A model generated the notes under the pieces. The model had not been told where the DNA came from and searched no databases. It saw only the letters and a list, made by a program, of their open reading frames with translations. From positions 1-7,783 of the forward strand of contig DKVI01000006.1 in the NCBI GenBank assembly GCA_002491115.1: a DNA stretch of 7,783 bases, read 5' to 3'. This DNA is from Lachnospiraceae bacterium UBA7182. GTDB lineage: Bacteria; Bacillota; Clostridia; Lachnospirales; Lachnospiraceae. The translations under genes were made by a program, and so were the position numbers. Shown piece by piece: positions 1 to 5,816 of this stretch (its first letter is position 1; every line of letters begins with the position of its first letter).

Positions 1-1
1 G

Positions 2-181
2 GATGGAGAGAAACGTGGGATGGAGCGCGAGCGGAAAAACACGGAGCGTGAACGGAAAAACACGGAGCGCGAACGGAAAAATGCAGAGCGCGAACGAAAG
101 AACGCGGAGCGTGAACGGATACGTGCCGAGAAAGCGGAAGCCCGCGTCCGGGAGCTGGAGGAGAGGTTGAAGGCCTTGTAG
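2..181 (+). CDS. 3' end of an Rpn/PD-(D/E)XK putative transposase-like protein (copy A, cut by window edge)
   Basis: Only the last 59 codons are inside the window, ending in TAG at 179-181. The visible protein starts DGEKRG, then has five seven-residue units of the type ERERKN(T/A), then a leucine-containing charged end (RELEERLKAL). It is almost all Glu, Arg, Lys and Asn, so it should form a long charged helix or coiled coil. The same tail recurs at 1111-1302, where more upstream sequence is visible and resembles the C-terminus of the Rpn family recombination-promoting nucleases/putative transposases. Those proteins have an N-terminal PD-(D/E)XK nuclease domain, which here would lie left of the window. 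Family assignment is by recognition of the paralogous copy, not from any catalytic motif in this piece. Whether the gene is intact cannot be judged. Confidence 0.6.
   Translation, partial: DGEKRGMERERKNTERERKNTERERKNAERERKNAERERIRAEKAEARVRELEERLKAL
23..127 (+). repeat. Five tandem 21-bp units encoding heptads (copy A)
   Basis: Five consecutive 21-bp units start at 23, 44, 65, 86 and 107. The first four encode ERERKN followed by T or A. The fifth encodes ERERIRA and leads into the non-repeated end. Units differ mostly at synonymous positions (GAG/GAA, CGC/CGT/CGG). The unit length of exactly seven codons keeps a coiled-coil register through expansion or contraction. Confidence 0.85.
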
Positions 182-283
182 CTATTGAAAGAAAGTGAAT
201 CGGCGGTGGAAGTTCCATAATTGCCGGACAGGGAAAAATGGTATGTCAACTGTTTGCATTGGTTGCTCATAATATGCAAAGAC

Positions 284-344
284 TTGTACATACTATGTAT
301 TGACGATTATAACTCTTTGATGCATAGTATACATACGAAAGGAG
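284..344 (+). promoter_or_regulatory. Probable promoter, operator and RBS of the antitoxin gene
   Basis: An inverted repeat pairs ATACTATGTAT (290-300) with ATGCATAGTAT (320-330). Ten of eleven positions match, and the arm centres are 30 bp apart, about three helical turns. Two promoter readings are possible: TTGTAC (284-289) with TATAAC (308-313), or TTGACG (300-305) with CATAGT (323-328). Either would be covered by a protein bound to the repeat. AAAGGAG at 338-344 is the ribosome binding site for the ATG at 353. RelB-type antitoxins usually repress their own promoter through such palindromes, so this is a likely autoregulatory operator. The exact promoter is uncertain. Confidence 0.5.
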
Positions 345-352
345 ATAGATAT

Positions 353-616
353 ATGGCAACAACAAGCATTACGATCCGGATGGATGAAAATTTGAAAAAA
401 CAGGCAGAAATCCTTTTTGAAGATATGGGCTTAAATATGACAACTGCATTTACAATGTTTACGAAAGCAGTCGATCGCCAGAATAAGATTCCGTTTGAGA
501 TTACGGCAGATCCTTTTTACAGTGAGGAAAACCAAAGGCATCTCAAAAAAGCAATTACAGACCTGGAAGCAGGAAAGGGACAGGGTCATGAACTGATAGA
601 GGTTGACGATGAATAA
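353..616 (+). CDS. RelB/DinJ family type II antitoxin
   Basis: This encodes an 87-residue antitoxin, the usual size for the RelB/DinJ family. The N-terminal part (MATTSITIRMDENLKKQAE) has the ribbon-helix-helix pattern: a short strand with alternating hydrophobic residues, then helix 1, then 'MGLNMTTAFTMF' as helix 2. This region normally dimerises and binds operator DNA. The acidic C-terminus (ELIEVDDE) is the kind of tail that wraps the toxin. The reading frame stays open upstream to 221, but ATG 353 is chosen because AAAGGAG lies at 338-344 and the family N-terminus begins there. The gene overlaps the toxin start by 8 bp (ATGAATAA), typical of translational coupling. Its partner is a broken YoeB-type toxin, so it is probably now an orphan antitoxin. 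It could still repress its own promoter or neutralise related toxins elsewhere. Confidence 0.88.
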   Translation: MATTSITIRMDENLKKQAEILFEDMGLNMTTAFTMFTKAVDRQNKIPFEITADPFYSEENQRHLKKAITDLEAGKGQGHELIEVDDE

Positions 617-807
617 ACTCTGGCAGGATGAAGCATGGGAAGATTATGTTTACTGGCAATATCAGGATCGGAAAACCAGAACCTCTGAAAGGAGATTATT
701 CCGGCTGGTGGAGTCGCCGTATTGATGCTGTGAACAGATTGATTTATCGAATTTATCAGGGGCAGATTGAGATTGCACAATGCCGGTCTCATTATGGGGA
801 CAGATAA
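609..807 (+). pseudogene. YoeB/Txe family toxin, inactivated by an internal frameshifting deletion
   Basis: The ATG at 609 opens a frame encoding MNKLWQDEAWEDYVYWQ and on to about residue 23, a clear YoeB N-terminus. After 677 the homology jumps to the +1 frame, which reads GKPEPLKGDYSGWWSRR and then continues to the end (CRSHYGDR, TAA 805-807). In E. coli YoeB, Glu46, Arg65 and His83 are the catalytic residues. Their counterparts (E of GKPEP, R of NRLIYR, H of RSHY) are all encoded, but in the second frame. About 19 residues (the equivalent of helix 2 and the following loop) are missing. The 609 frame ends early at TGA 723-725, giving only 38 residues. Intact YoeB is a ribosome-dependent mRNA endonuclease; this copy should not make it. 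The junction sits at GGAAAACC (670-677), which fits both ends of the missing segment. Confidence 0.88.
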
Positions 808-897
808 ACAGACATTAATGGCTGTCGATTAATCCTGATATTTGTGTCAATAATTGTTGCATAATAGAACAATTTACGCTAAACTGTCTTCATCTAA

Positions 898-1302
898 AAC
901 ATTTCTGAAATTTATACGTTCTTCTTATTCTTAAAATATAAAGACGACCCTGAAAAACTGAGAGCATCATTACATGATACATCGCCTGTACGCGGCGTCA
1001 CCTGTGAAGCTGTTGCCGACTGCGTCGGCGAGCAGAGGCTCAAGCAGTTTATTCCGGAAAAGAAAGGAGAAAAAGTCCATATGTGTAAAGCGATCAATAT
1101 GTTAATTGCGGATGGGGAAAAACGTGGAATTGAGATTGGAGAAAAGCGTGAACGAAAAAATACGGAGCGCGAGCGAAAAAATGCAGAGCGCGAGCGGAAA
1201 AACACGGAGCGCGAACGAAAGAACGCGGAGCGTGAACGGATACGTGCCGAGAAAGCGGAAGCCCGCGTCCGGGAGCTGGAGGAGAAGTTGAAGGCCCTGT
1301 AG
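898..1302 (+). pseudogene. 5'-truncated Rpn/PD-(D/E)XK putative transposase-like gene (copy B)
   Basis: The frame is open from just after TAA 895-897 to TAG 1300-1302, 134 codons without a suitable start at its beginning. It encodes, in order, 'FLKYKDDPEKLRASL', 'VTCEAVADCVGEQRLKQF', 'GEKVHMCKAINMLIADG' and then the heptad-repeat tail. This order is what I recognise as the C-terminal third of Rpn family recombination-promoting nucleases/putative transposases. The N-terminal nuclease domain is absent, and the sequence upstream has several stops in frame, so this is a remnant. An internal ATG at 1081 has AGGAG at 1065-1069, 11 bp upstream, so a 73-residue charged helical peptide could still be translated. 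Whether that happens is unknown. The family name is from recognition only. Confidence 0.7.
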
Positions 1303-1363
1303 TTGTTGAAAGAAAGTGAACCGGCGGCGGAAGCTTCATAATTGCCAAACAGGGAAAAATGGT
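1111..1363 (+). repeat. Direct repeat, copy B
   Basis: This is the second copy of the segment at 2-242. Homology starts no later than GAT 1111 (the left edge of copy A is cut by the window) and stops after GGT 1361-1363. The stop codon and about 60 bp of downstream DNA, including TTGCCA/TTGCCG and AGGGAAAAATGGT, are shared. The two copies bracket the toxin-antitoxin locus. Confidence 0.85.
1144..1248 (+). repeat. Five tandem 21-bp units encoding heptads (copy B)
   Basis: Units start at 1144, 1165, 1186, 1207 and 1228, in the same register and number as in copy A. The first begins with Lys instead of Glu (KRERKNT). The order of T- and A-ending units differs from copy A: T, A, T, A and then the IRA unit here, against T, T, A, A and IRA in copy A. 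This suggests point changes or unit shuffling after duplication. Confidence 0.85.
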
Positions 1364-1370
1364 GTAAGAT
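1342..1370 (+). promoter_or_regulatory. Putative promoter of the DMT transporter gene
   Basis: TTGCCA (1342-1347) and TAAGAT (1365-1370) are separated by 17 bp, matching five of six bases at each sigma-A-type hexamer. Transcription would start near 1377, just before the AGGAGG at 1379-1384, giving a very short leader. The -35 lies inside the direct repeat, while the -10 lies just beyond its end. Confidence 0.5.
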
Positions 1371-1395
1371 ACATTGGCAGGAGGAAAAAACTAAG

Positions 1396-2313
1396 ATGAA
1401 ACAGATGAAGAATAATGTCATGCTGCTTCTGACAGCCCTGATCTGGGGCTGCGCGTTTGTGGCGCAGAGCGTAGGCATGGAATATGTAGGTCCGTTTACT
1501 TTTAACTCCGTAAGATGTATTCTGGGAAGTATCGTACTGATCCCGGTTATTTTTTTGATGGACGGTATGAAAAAAAGGAGCGGCATAAGTGAAGCGGAGA
1601 TAAAAAAGGAACGCGGAGATACCAGGGCGCTTTTGACAGGCGGGATCTGCTGCGGCGTGGTGCTGGCGGCGGCCAGCAGCTTACAGCAGTTCGGCATCTT
1701 GTTTACCACGGTAGGAAAAGCGGGATTTATCACGGCCATGTATATCGTCCTGGTTCCGATTTTAAGTATTTTCCTTGGGAAAAAGCTGCGCCCGCTGATC
1801 CTTTTATGTGTGGGGATCGCCGTTGTGGGGCTTTATTTTCTGTGTATGACGGAGAAGCTGACACTGGGCCTGGGGGATCTGCTGGTGCTTTTTTGTGCCT
1901 TTGTATTTTCCATACATATCCTGGTTATTGACCATTTCTCCCCGATGGTGGACGGTGTGCGCATGTCCGCGATTCAGTTTCTGACAGCCGGAATTGTCTG
2001 TGCGGTTCCTATGCTGATCTGGGAGCATCCGCAGATGAGTGATATACTGGAAGCCTGGATGCCGGTTCTGTACGCGGGCGTCATGTCCTGCGGTGTAGCC
2101 TACACCCTGCAGATCCTCGGGCAGAAGAATGCGGATCCCACGGTGGCTTCCTTGCTTCTTAGCCTGGAATCCGTGTTCTCCGTGCTGGCAGGCTGGGTGA
2201 TCCTGGGACAGGGGTTAAGCGCAAAGGAGCTTTTTGGGTGCGGGCTGATGTTCGCTGCAATCCTGTTGGCGCAGATGCCACAGAAAAAGAGCGGAATGAG
2301 GCAGCGCGTTTAA
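1396..2313 (+). CDS. DMT superfamily (EamA-type) membrane transporter
   Basis: This encodes a 305-residue, very hydrophobic protein with two homologous halves of about five membrane segments each, the usual EamA layout. The first half begins 'ALIWGCAFVAQS', a typical EamA N-terminal helix. The second half ends with 'LESVFSVLAGWVILGQGLS', the characteristic late EamA motif, followed by one more membrane helix and a basic tail (KKSGMRQRV). A hydrophilic loop rich in Lys/Glu lies near residues 57-75. The frame extends upstream to a TTG at 1342, but ATG 1396 is preferred because a perfect AGGAGG (1379-1384) precedes it by 11 bp and the hydrophobic segment starts right after. Family members export or import metabolites such as amino acids or nucleobases; the substrate cannot be told from sequence. 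The gene is monocistronic and convergent with nfo. Its stop codon lies inside the loop of a hairpin. Confidence 0.9.
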   Translation: MKQMKNNVMLLLTALIWGCAFVAQSVGMEYVGPFTFNSVRCILGSIVLIPVIFLMDGMKKRSGISEAEIKKERGDTRALLTGGICCGVVLAAASSLQQFGILFTTVGKAGFITAMYIVLVPILSIFLGKKLRPLILLCVGIAVVGLYFLCMTEKLTLGLGDLLVLFCAFVFSIHILVIDHFSPMVDGVRMSAIQFLTAGIVCAVPMLIWEHPQMSDILEAWMPVLYAGVMSCGVAYTLQILGQKNADPTVASLLLSLESVFSVLAGWVILGQGLSAKELFGCGLMFAAILLAQMPQKKSGMRQRV

Positions 2314-2323
2314 TGCGCTGCCT
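2299..2323. terminator. Hairpin between convergent transporter and nfo genes
   Basis: AGGCAGCGC (2299-2307) pairs perfectly with GCGCTGCCT (2315-2323) around a 7-nt loop that contains the transporter stop codon. On the plus strand the stem is followed by GATTTGG, a poor U-tract. On the minus strand a CTCTTTTTC run comes only about nine bases later. It is probably a bidirectional terminator, but weaker than the one at 6643-6670. Confidence 0.55.
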
Positions 2324-2330
2324 GATTTGG

Positions 2331-3200
2331 CTATTTCGGCGCATGCGCCCGCAGCATGGCAATTTCTTCCTTATAGGGCGCCCGCGTGTTTTTCGGGTCA
2401 CCGTCTATGGGAACCCAGGGCGTCTCCAGTATCTTCGGTACGTCCGCGAAATCCGGGTGATGGACGATGCGGTTTAAAGCTTCGAATCCGATCTGCCCTT
2501 TTCCCAGGTTTTCATGCCTGTCCTTGGCCGCGCCGCGGGGGTTTTTGCTGTCATTAATATGGAAGACGGCGATTTGGTCTTTCCCGAGGACCTGGTCGAA
2601 GCGTTCCATTACTCCTTCAAAATCTTCGATAATATCATAGCCGCTGTCGTGGGTATGGCAGGTATCAAAGCATACCCGCAGGCGGTCTTTTTTTGTCACG
2701 CCGTCATAGATGGCGGCAAGTTCCTCAAAGGTACGGCCGATCTCGGATCCTTTGCCCGCCATGGTTTCCAGGGCGATCAGACAGTCCGTATCGTCCGTCA
2801 GAACTTCGTTCAGCCCTTTGATGATGGAAGCCGTCCCTGTGTCCACGCCTGCTCCCACATGTGCGCCGGGATGGAGTACCAGAATATGACTTCCCATAGC
2901 GGCAGCGCGCGTAAGCTCCAGTTTCAGGAAATTGACGGCCAGTTCGTAAGTCTCGGGTTTTACTGTATTGGCCAGATTGATGATATAAGGGGCGTGTACG
3001 ATAAACTCCTGGATCCCTTTGTCCTTCATCAGAGCCTGCGCGGCCTCGATGTTCAGTTCCCGGATCTCCTTGCGTCTCGTATTCTGCGGCGCGCCTGTAT
3101 AGAGCATAAAAGTATTGGCGTCATAAGAGAGCGCCTCTTCCACCGAACCAAGCATCATTTTCTTTCCATTCATTCCCACATGGGAACCTATTTTCAGCAT
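2331..3200 (-). CDS. nfo: Deoxyribonuclease IV (endonuclease IV), AP endonuclease
   Basis: This is a 289-residue AP endonuclease of the Nfo family (E. coli Nfo is 285). It cleaves the DNA backbone 5' of abasic sites in base excision repair, in the cytoplasm. The whole protein is the AP_endonuc_2 TIM barrel. All nine expected metal ligands are visible by family alignment: H69 (IVHAPY), H110 (VLHPG), E145 (ALETMAG), D179 and H182 (CFDTCHTH), H214 (FHINDS), D227 and H229 (KDRHEN) and E259 (ILETP). So it should bind the usual trinuclear zinc site and be active. The open frame runs far upstream, to 3722, but ATG 3198-3200 is the start: AGGAG lies 9 bp before it and the family N-terminus 'MLKIGSHVG' begins there. 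It is a single-gene unit, convergent with the transporter and divergent from the TRIC-type gene, with its own promoter at 3234-3262. Confidence 0.96.
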   Translation of the reverse strand: MLKIGSHVGMNGKKMMLGSVEEALSYDANTFMLYTGAPQNTRRKEIRELNIEAAQALMKDKGIQEFIVHAPYIINLANTVKPETYELAVNFLKLELTRAAAMGSHILVLHPGAHVGAGVDTGTASIIKGLNEVLTDDTDCLIALETMAGKGSEIGRTFEELAAIYDGVTKKDRLRVCFDTCHTHDSGYDIIEDFEGVMERFDQVLGKDQIAVFHINDSKNPRGAAKDRHENLGKGQIGFEALNRIVHHPDFADVPKILETPWVPIDGDPKNTRAPYKEEIAMLRAHAPK

Positions 3201-3233
3201 AAGCTTAATCTCCTTTTCCGTTTTTATGATATC

Positions 3234-3262
3234 ACTATACTGAAATAACCGGGAAATGGCAA
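3234..3262 (-). promoter_or_regulatory. Promoter of nfo
   Basis: Read on the minus strand, TTGCCA (3262-3257) and TATAGT (3239-3234) are separated by exactly 17 bp, each matching five of six consensus bases. Transcription would begin near 3227, leaving about 27 nt of leader with AAGGAG just before the nfo ATG. Confidence 0.7.
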
Positions 3263-3277
3263 CCGAAATATTTGACT

Positions 3278-3306
3278 CTTCCGGGACTTTTCCGGAAGGC
3301 TTTTTT
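3278..3306 (+). terminator. Plus-strand intrinsic terminator with no obvious gene upstream
   Basis: CTTCCGG (3278-3284) pairs with CCGGAAG (3292-3298) around a 7-nt loop. After GC, six T's follow at 3301-3306. This is a good Rho-independent terminator on the plus strand. The preceding gene on that strand is the transporter, which ends at 2313. The DNA in between is nfo on the other strand, so it would stop antisense or read-through transcripts and insulate the next gene. Confidence 0.65.
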
Positions 3307-3307
3307 G

Positions 3308-3316
3308 TGGTAAGAT
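3308..3316 (+). promoter_or_regulatory. Extended -10 promoter of the TRIC-type gene
   Basis: TGGTAAGAT carries the TGn extension and a -10 matching five of six bases. The -35 position falls in T-rich DNA within the terminator hairpin and is weak. The start point would be near 3323, just ahead of AGGAG at 3331-3335. Confidence 0.45.
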
Positions 3317-3341
3317 GGGAAAAAGGCAAAAGGAGACTGTC

Positions 3342-3974
3342 ATGAACATACAGGCTGTGATTGAGGTGCTGGGAACCGTCGCTTTTGCCATCTCCGGGGC
3401 CATGCTGGCCATTGACCGGAAGATGGACGTGTTCGGCGTATTGTTCCTGGGCCTTGTGACTGCCACAGGGGGAGGATTTATGCGGGATGTGATGCTGGGG
3501 ATTGTGCCTCCGTCCGCTTTTACCAGCCCGATCTTTATCCCTGTGGGGCTGGTGGCTTCTTTTTATACGTTTCTTGCCATTCACTGGAATCAGCATGTGA
3601 TTCCCAGGCTGCCGGAAGGGATGTTTCAGTGGATTCTGAATTTTACGGACGCCGTAGGGCTGGGGCTTTTTACCGTACTGGGGGTCAACGTGGCCATCGA
3701 CGCAGGTTATGGGGAATGCCATAAATTCGTGATCTTTGCGGGCATGCTCACCGGCGTGGGCGGCGGCATGCTGCGGGATATCCTGGCAGGCCTGACACCC
3801 GCAATTTTAAAAAAACATATCTATGCCTGCGCTTCCCTGCTGGGAGCTGCCTGCTATGATTACCTGCTCTTATGTATGCCCAGAGAATATGCCATGTTTA
3901 CCGGCGCGGTGATCGTGACGGTTGTCCGCATGCTGGCGTATCATTTTAAATGGAATATGCCCAGAGCCGTCTGA
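3342..3974 (+). CDS. UPF0126/TRIC family membrane protein (trimeric intracellular cation channel-like)
   Basis: This encodes a 210-residue integral membrane protein with about seven hydrophobic segments. It has an internal duplication. The first half contains 'TATGGGFMRDVMLG' (GGG at 43-45, RD at 48-49) and the second 'GVGGGMLRDILAG' (GGG at 140-142, RD at 145-146), 97 residues apart. Two such Gly-rich GGGxxRDxxxG units define the bacterial UPF0126 family (E. coli YicG and YadS), related to the TRIC cation channels. Family members have been described as ion channels and in some cases implicated in glycine transport; the role here is not established. ATG 3342 is chosen because AGGAG ends 6 bp before it and the first helix starts at once; a start at 3315 would precede this RBS. 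No terminator is seen after TGA 3974, so read-through into argS is possible. Confidence 0.92.
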   Translation: MNIQAVIEVLGTVAFAISGAMLAIDRKMDVFGVLFLGLVTATGGGFMRDVMLGIVPPSAFTSPIFIPVGLVASFYTFLAIHWNQHVIPRLPEGMFQWILNFTDAVGLGLFTVLGVNVAIDAGYGECHKFVIFAGMLTGVGGGMLRDILAGLTPAILKKHIYACASLLGAACYDYLLLCMPREYAMFTGAVIVTVVRMLAYHFKWNMPRAV

Positions 3975-3980
3975 TTTTCA

Positions 3981-4009
3981 TTGCAAAACAGGCGATATGG
4001 TTCTATAAT
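3981..4009 (+). promoter_or_regulatory. Promoter of the argS operon
   Basis: TTGCAA (3981-3986) and a perfect TATAAT (4004-4009) are separated by 17 bp. Transcription would begin near 4016, giving a leader of about 28 nt before the TTG start. That is too short for a T-box, and none is visible in the 69-bp gap. Confidence 0.75.
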
Positions 4010-4043
4010 CGTATTATGTGATTATTGTAAAGGAGTATGTTAG

Positions 4044-5810
4044 TTGAAAAAATTATCAGATATTATTACGGAAGAAATGCAAAAAGCCTTCAAAGGGGCA
4101 GGCTATGACGAGAAGTATGCCCGCGTAACTTTATCCAACCGCCCGGACCTGTGCGAATATCAGTGCAACGGCGCCATGGCCGCGGCAAAGGAGTATCACA
4201 AAACACCTGTCATGATTGCCGAAGAAGTGACAGCCCTGCTGGCAGATTCGCAGGTTGTGGAGGACGTGCAGGCGGTAAAGCCCGGTTTTATCAATCTGAA
4301 AGTAAACGGCAAATATTTAAGCGATTATTTAAACCGGATGTGCGAAGACGACCGCATGGGTTATGAGAAGGCCGAAAATCCCAGAACCGTTATCATTGAT
4401 TACGGCGGGCCTAATGTGGCCAAGCCGCTCCATGTGGGGCATTTACGCTCCGCGATCATCGGTGAGAGCGTAAAAAGGATTGTCCGTTTCGCGGGCCATA
4501 AGGTCATCGGCGACGTCCATCTGGGGGACTGGGGTCTTCAGATGGGACTGATTATTACGGAACTGAAAGAGAGAAAGCCAAAGCTTCCCTATTTCGACGA
4601 GAACTATGAAGGGGAATACCCGAAGGAAGCGCCTTTTACGATTGCGGAGTTGGAGGAGATCTATCCGTCCGCCAGCAAACGTTCCAAGGAGGACGAAGCC
4701 TATAAAGAGCAGGCCATGCAGGCAACATTTGAGCTGCAGCAGGGCAGAAGGGGCTATCAGGCGCTTTTAAAGCATATATTGAACATATCTGTCACTGACC
4801 TTAAGAAAAATTACGCGGATCTGAATGTGGAGTTTGACCTGTGGAAAGGAGAGTCCGACGCGCAGCCTTATATCCCGGATATGGTGCAGAAGATGAGGGA
4901 CGAAGGTTTCGCCTATACGAGCGAAGGCGCGCTGGTGGTGGATATTAAAGAAGAGAGCGATACAAAGGAAGTGCCGCCCTGCATGATTCTTAAATCGGAC
5001 GGAGCGAGCCTTTATACGACTACGGATCTGGCGACCATCGTGGAGCGTATGAAGCTGTATCACCCGGACGAAATCGTCTATGTGGTGGATAAGCGTCAGG
5101 AGATGCATTTTATCCAGGTATTCCGCTGCGCGAAAAAGTGCGGCCTGGCAGATGAACATACTGTTTTTAAATTCCTGGGCTTCGGCACCATGAACGGAAA
5201 GGACGGAAAGCCTTTTAAGACCCGCGACGGCGGCGTGATGCGCCTGGAATACCTGTTGTCGGATATTAACGAGGAAATGTTAAAGAAGATCCGTGAAAGC
5301 CGTCCCATGAGCGAGGATGAAGCCGGAGAGATTGCGAAAGTGGTAGGACTGTCCGCGGTCAAATACGGGGATCTTTCCAACCAGGCGTCCAAGGATTATA
5401 TCTTCGACGTGGAGCGTTTTACCTCTTCGGAGGGGAACACAGGTCCCTACATTCTGTATACCATTGTGCGGATTAAGTCCATTCTGAAAAAATACGAAGA
5501 GGCAGGCGGCGATGCAAAAGCAGCCTTGATTCCGACTTTTGAAAATGAAAGCGAAAAAGCGCTGATGCTGGAGATCGCCCGCTTTGGCAGCGTGATGGAA
5601 AACGCCTGCGAGGAACTTGCGCCCCATAAAATATGCGCTTATATTTACGGGCTGGCCAATGCTTTTAATAAGTTTTATCATGAGACGAGCATCCTGGGCA
5701 CCGAGGAGGAAGCGCAAAAGGGCGGCAGGATCAGGCTTCTTATGCTGGTAAAGCAGGTATTGGAGACCTGTATCGACTTACTTGGTTTTGAAGCGCCGGA
5801 GAGGATGTAA
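4044..5810 (+). CDS. argS: Arginyl-tRNA synthetase
   Basis: This is a 588-residue class Ia aminoacyl-tRNA synthetase that charges tRNA-Arg with arginine using ATP. Residues 1-90 form the N-terminal tRNA-recognition domain (Add1-like), ending in 'VKPGFINLKVNG'. The HIGH signature is HVGH at 130-133, within 'PNVAKPLHVGHLRSA'. Other family blocks are 'GDVHLGDWGLQMG' (157-168), 'LYTTTDLAT' (323-331) and 'YVVDKRQEMHF' (346-356). The KMSKS position is the degenerate FKTRDGG (391-397), normal for many ArgS. The C-terminal all-helical DALR anticodon-binding domain begins near 'NTGPYILYTIVRI' (465-477). The start is TTG 4044: AGGAG at 4031-4035 lies 8 bp upstream and the product begins MKKLSDII as in relatives; the nearby ATG 4037 is out of frame. 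The gene has its own promoter and leads into the CPBP protease gene 6 bp after its stop. Full length and intact. Confidence 0.97.
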   Translation: MKKLSDIITEEMQKAFKGAGYDEKYARVTLSNRPDLCEYQCNGAMAAAKEYHKTPVMIAEEVTALLADSQVVEDVQAVKPGFINLKVNGKYLSDYLNRMCEDDRMGYEKAENPRTVIIDYGGPNVAKPLHVGHLRSAIIGESVKRIVRFAGHKVIGDVHLGDWGLQMGLIITELKERKPKLPYFDENYEGEYPKEAPFTIAELEEIYPSASKRSKEDEAYKEQAMQATFELQQGRRGYQALLKHILNISVTDLKKNYADLNVEFDLWKGESDAQPYIPDMVQKMRDEGFAYTSEGALVVDIKEESDTKEVPPCMILKSDGASLYTTTDLATIVERMKLYHPDEIVYVVDKRQEMHFIQVFRCAKKCGLADEHTVFKFLGFGTMNGKDGKPFKTRDGGVMRLEYLLSDINEEMLKKIRESRPMSEDEAGEIAKVVGLSAVKYGDLSNQASKDYIFDVERFTSSEGNTGPYILYTIVRIKSILKKYEEAGGDAKAALIPTFENESEKALMLEIARFGSVMENACEELAPHKICAYIYGLANAFNKFYHETSILGTEEEAQKGGRIRLLMLVKQVLETCIDLLGFEAPERM

Positions 5811-5816
5811 AGCCGG

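Larger units (their letters stand above)
2..242 (+). repeat. Direct repeat, copy A (Rpn-like 3' end plus downstream flank)
   Basis: This stretch matches 1111-1363 in the same orientation. From 23 to 242 it aligns without gaps at an offset of 1121 bp. Upstream of that, copy A lacks 12 bp (four codons) present in copy B. Similarity continues about 60 bp past the stop codon, through a shared AGGGAAAAATGGT, and ends at 242. After that the two flanks are unrelated. Confidence 0.85.

Noticed and set aside
23..127. CRISPR-like array
   Set aside because: The repeats are contiguous 21-bp coding units with no spacers.
808..897. Possible gene or terminator between the broken toxin and copy B
   Set aside because: Only weak 4-bp stems such as ACAG/CTGT and stop-rich frames are present. 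I see nothing supportable in these 90 bp.
912..1739. Minus-strand 275-codon frame across copy B and the transporter
   Set aside because: It is a shadow of the repeat-rich tail (the heptads read backwards as SRSAFF-like repeats) and the transporter gene; no RBS or family likeness supports it.
2514..3248. Plus-strand 244-codon open frame opposite nfo
   Set aside because: It lies antisense to a gene with all nine Nfo metal ligands, shows no recognisable family pattern, and its openness follows from the codon use of nfo on the other strand.
2331..3722. Possible 463-residue N-terminally extended Nfo
   Set aside because: The extra residues come from the reverse of the TRIC-type gene and the intergenic region. 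The RBS and family N-terminus place the start at 3200.
3975..4043. T-box riboswitch before argS
   Set aside because: The gap is only 69 bp and holds a promoter plus RBS; there is no room for a T-box specifier hairpin and antiterminator.
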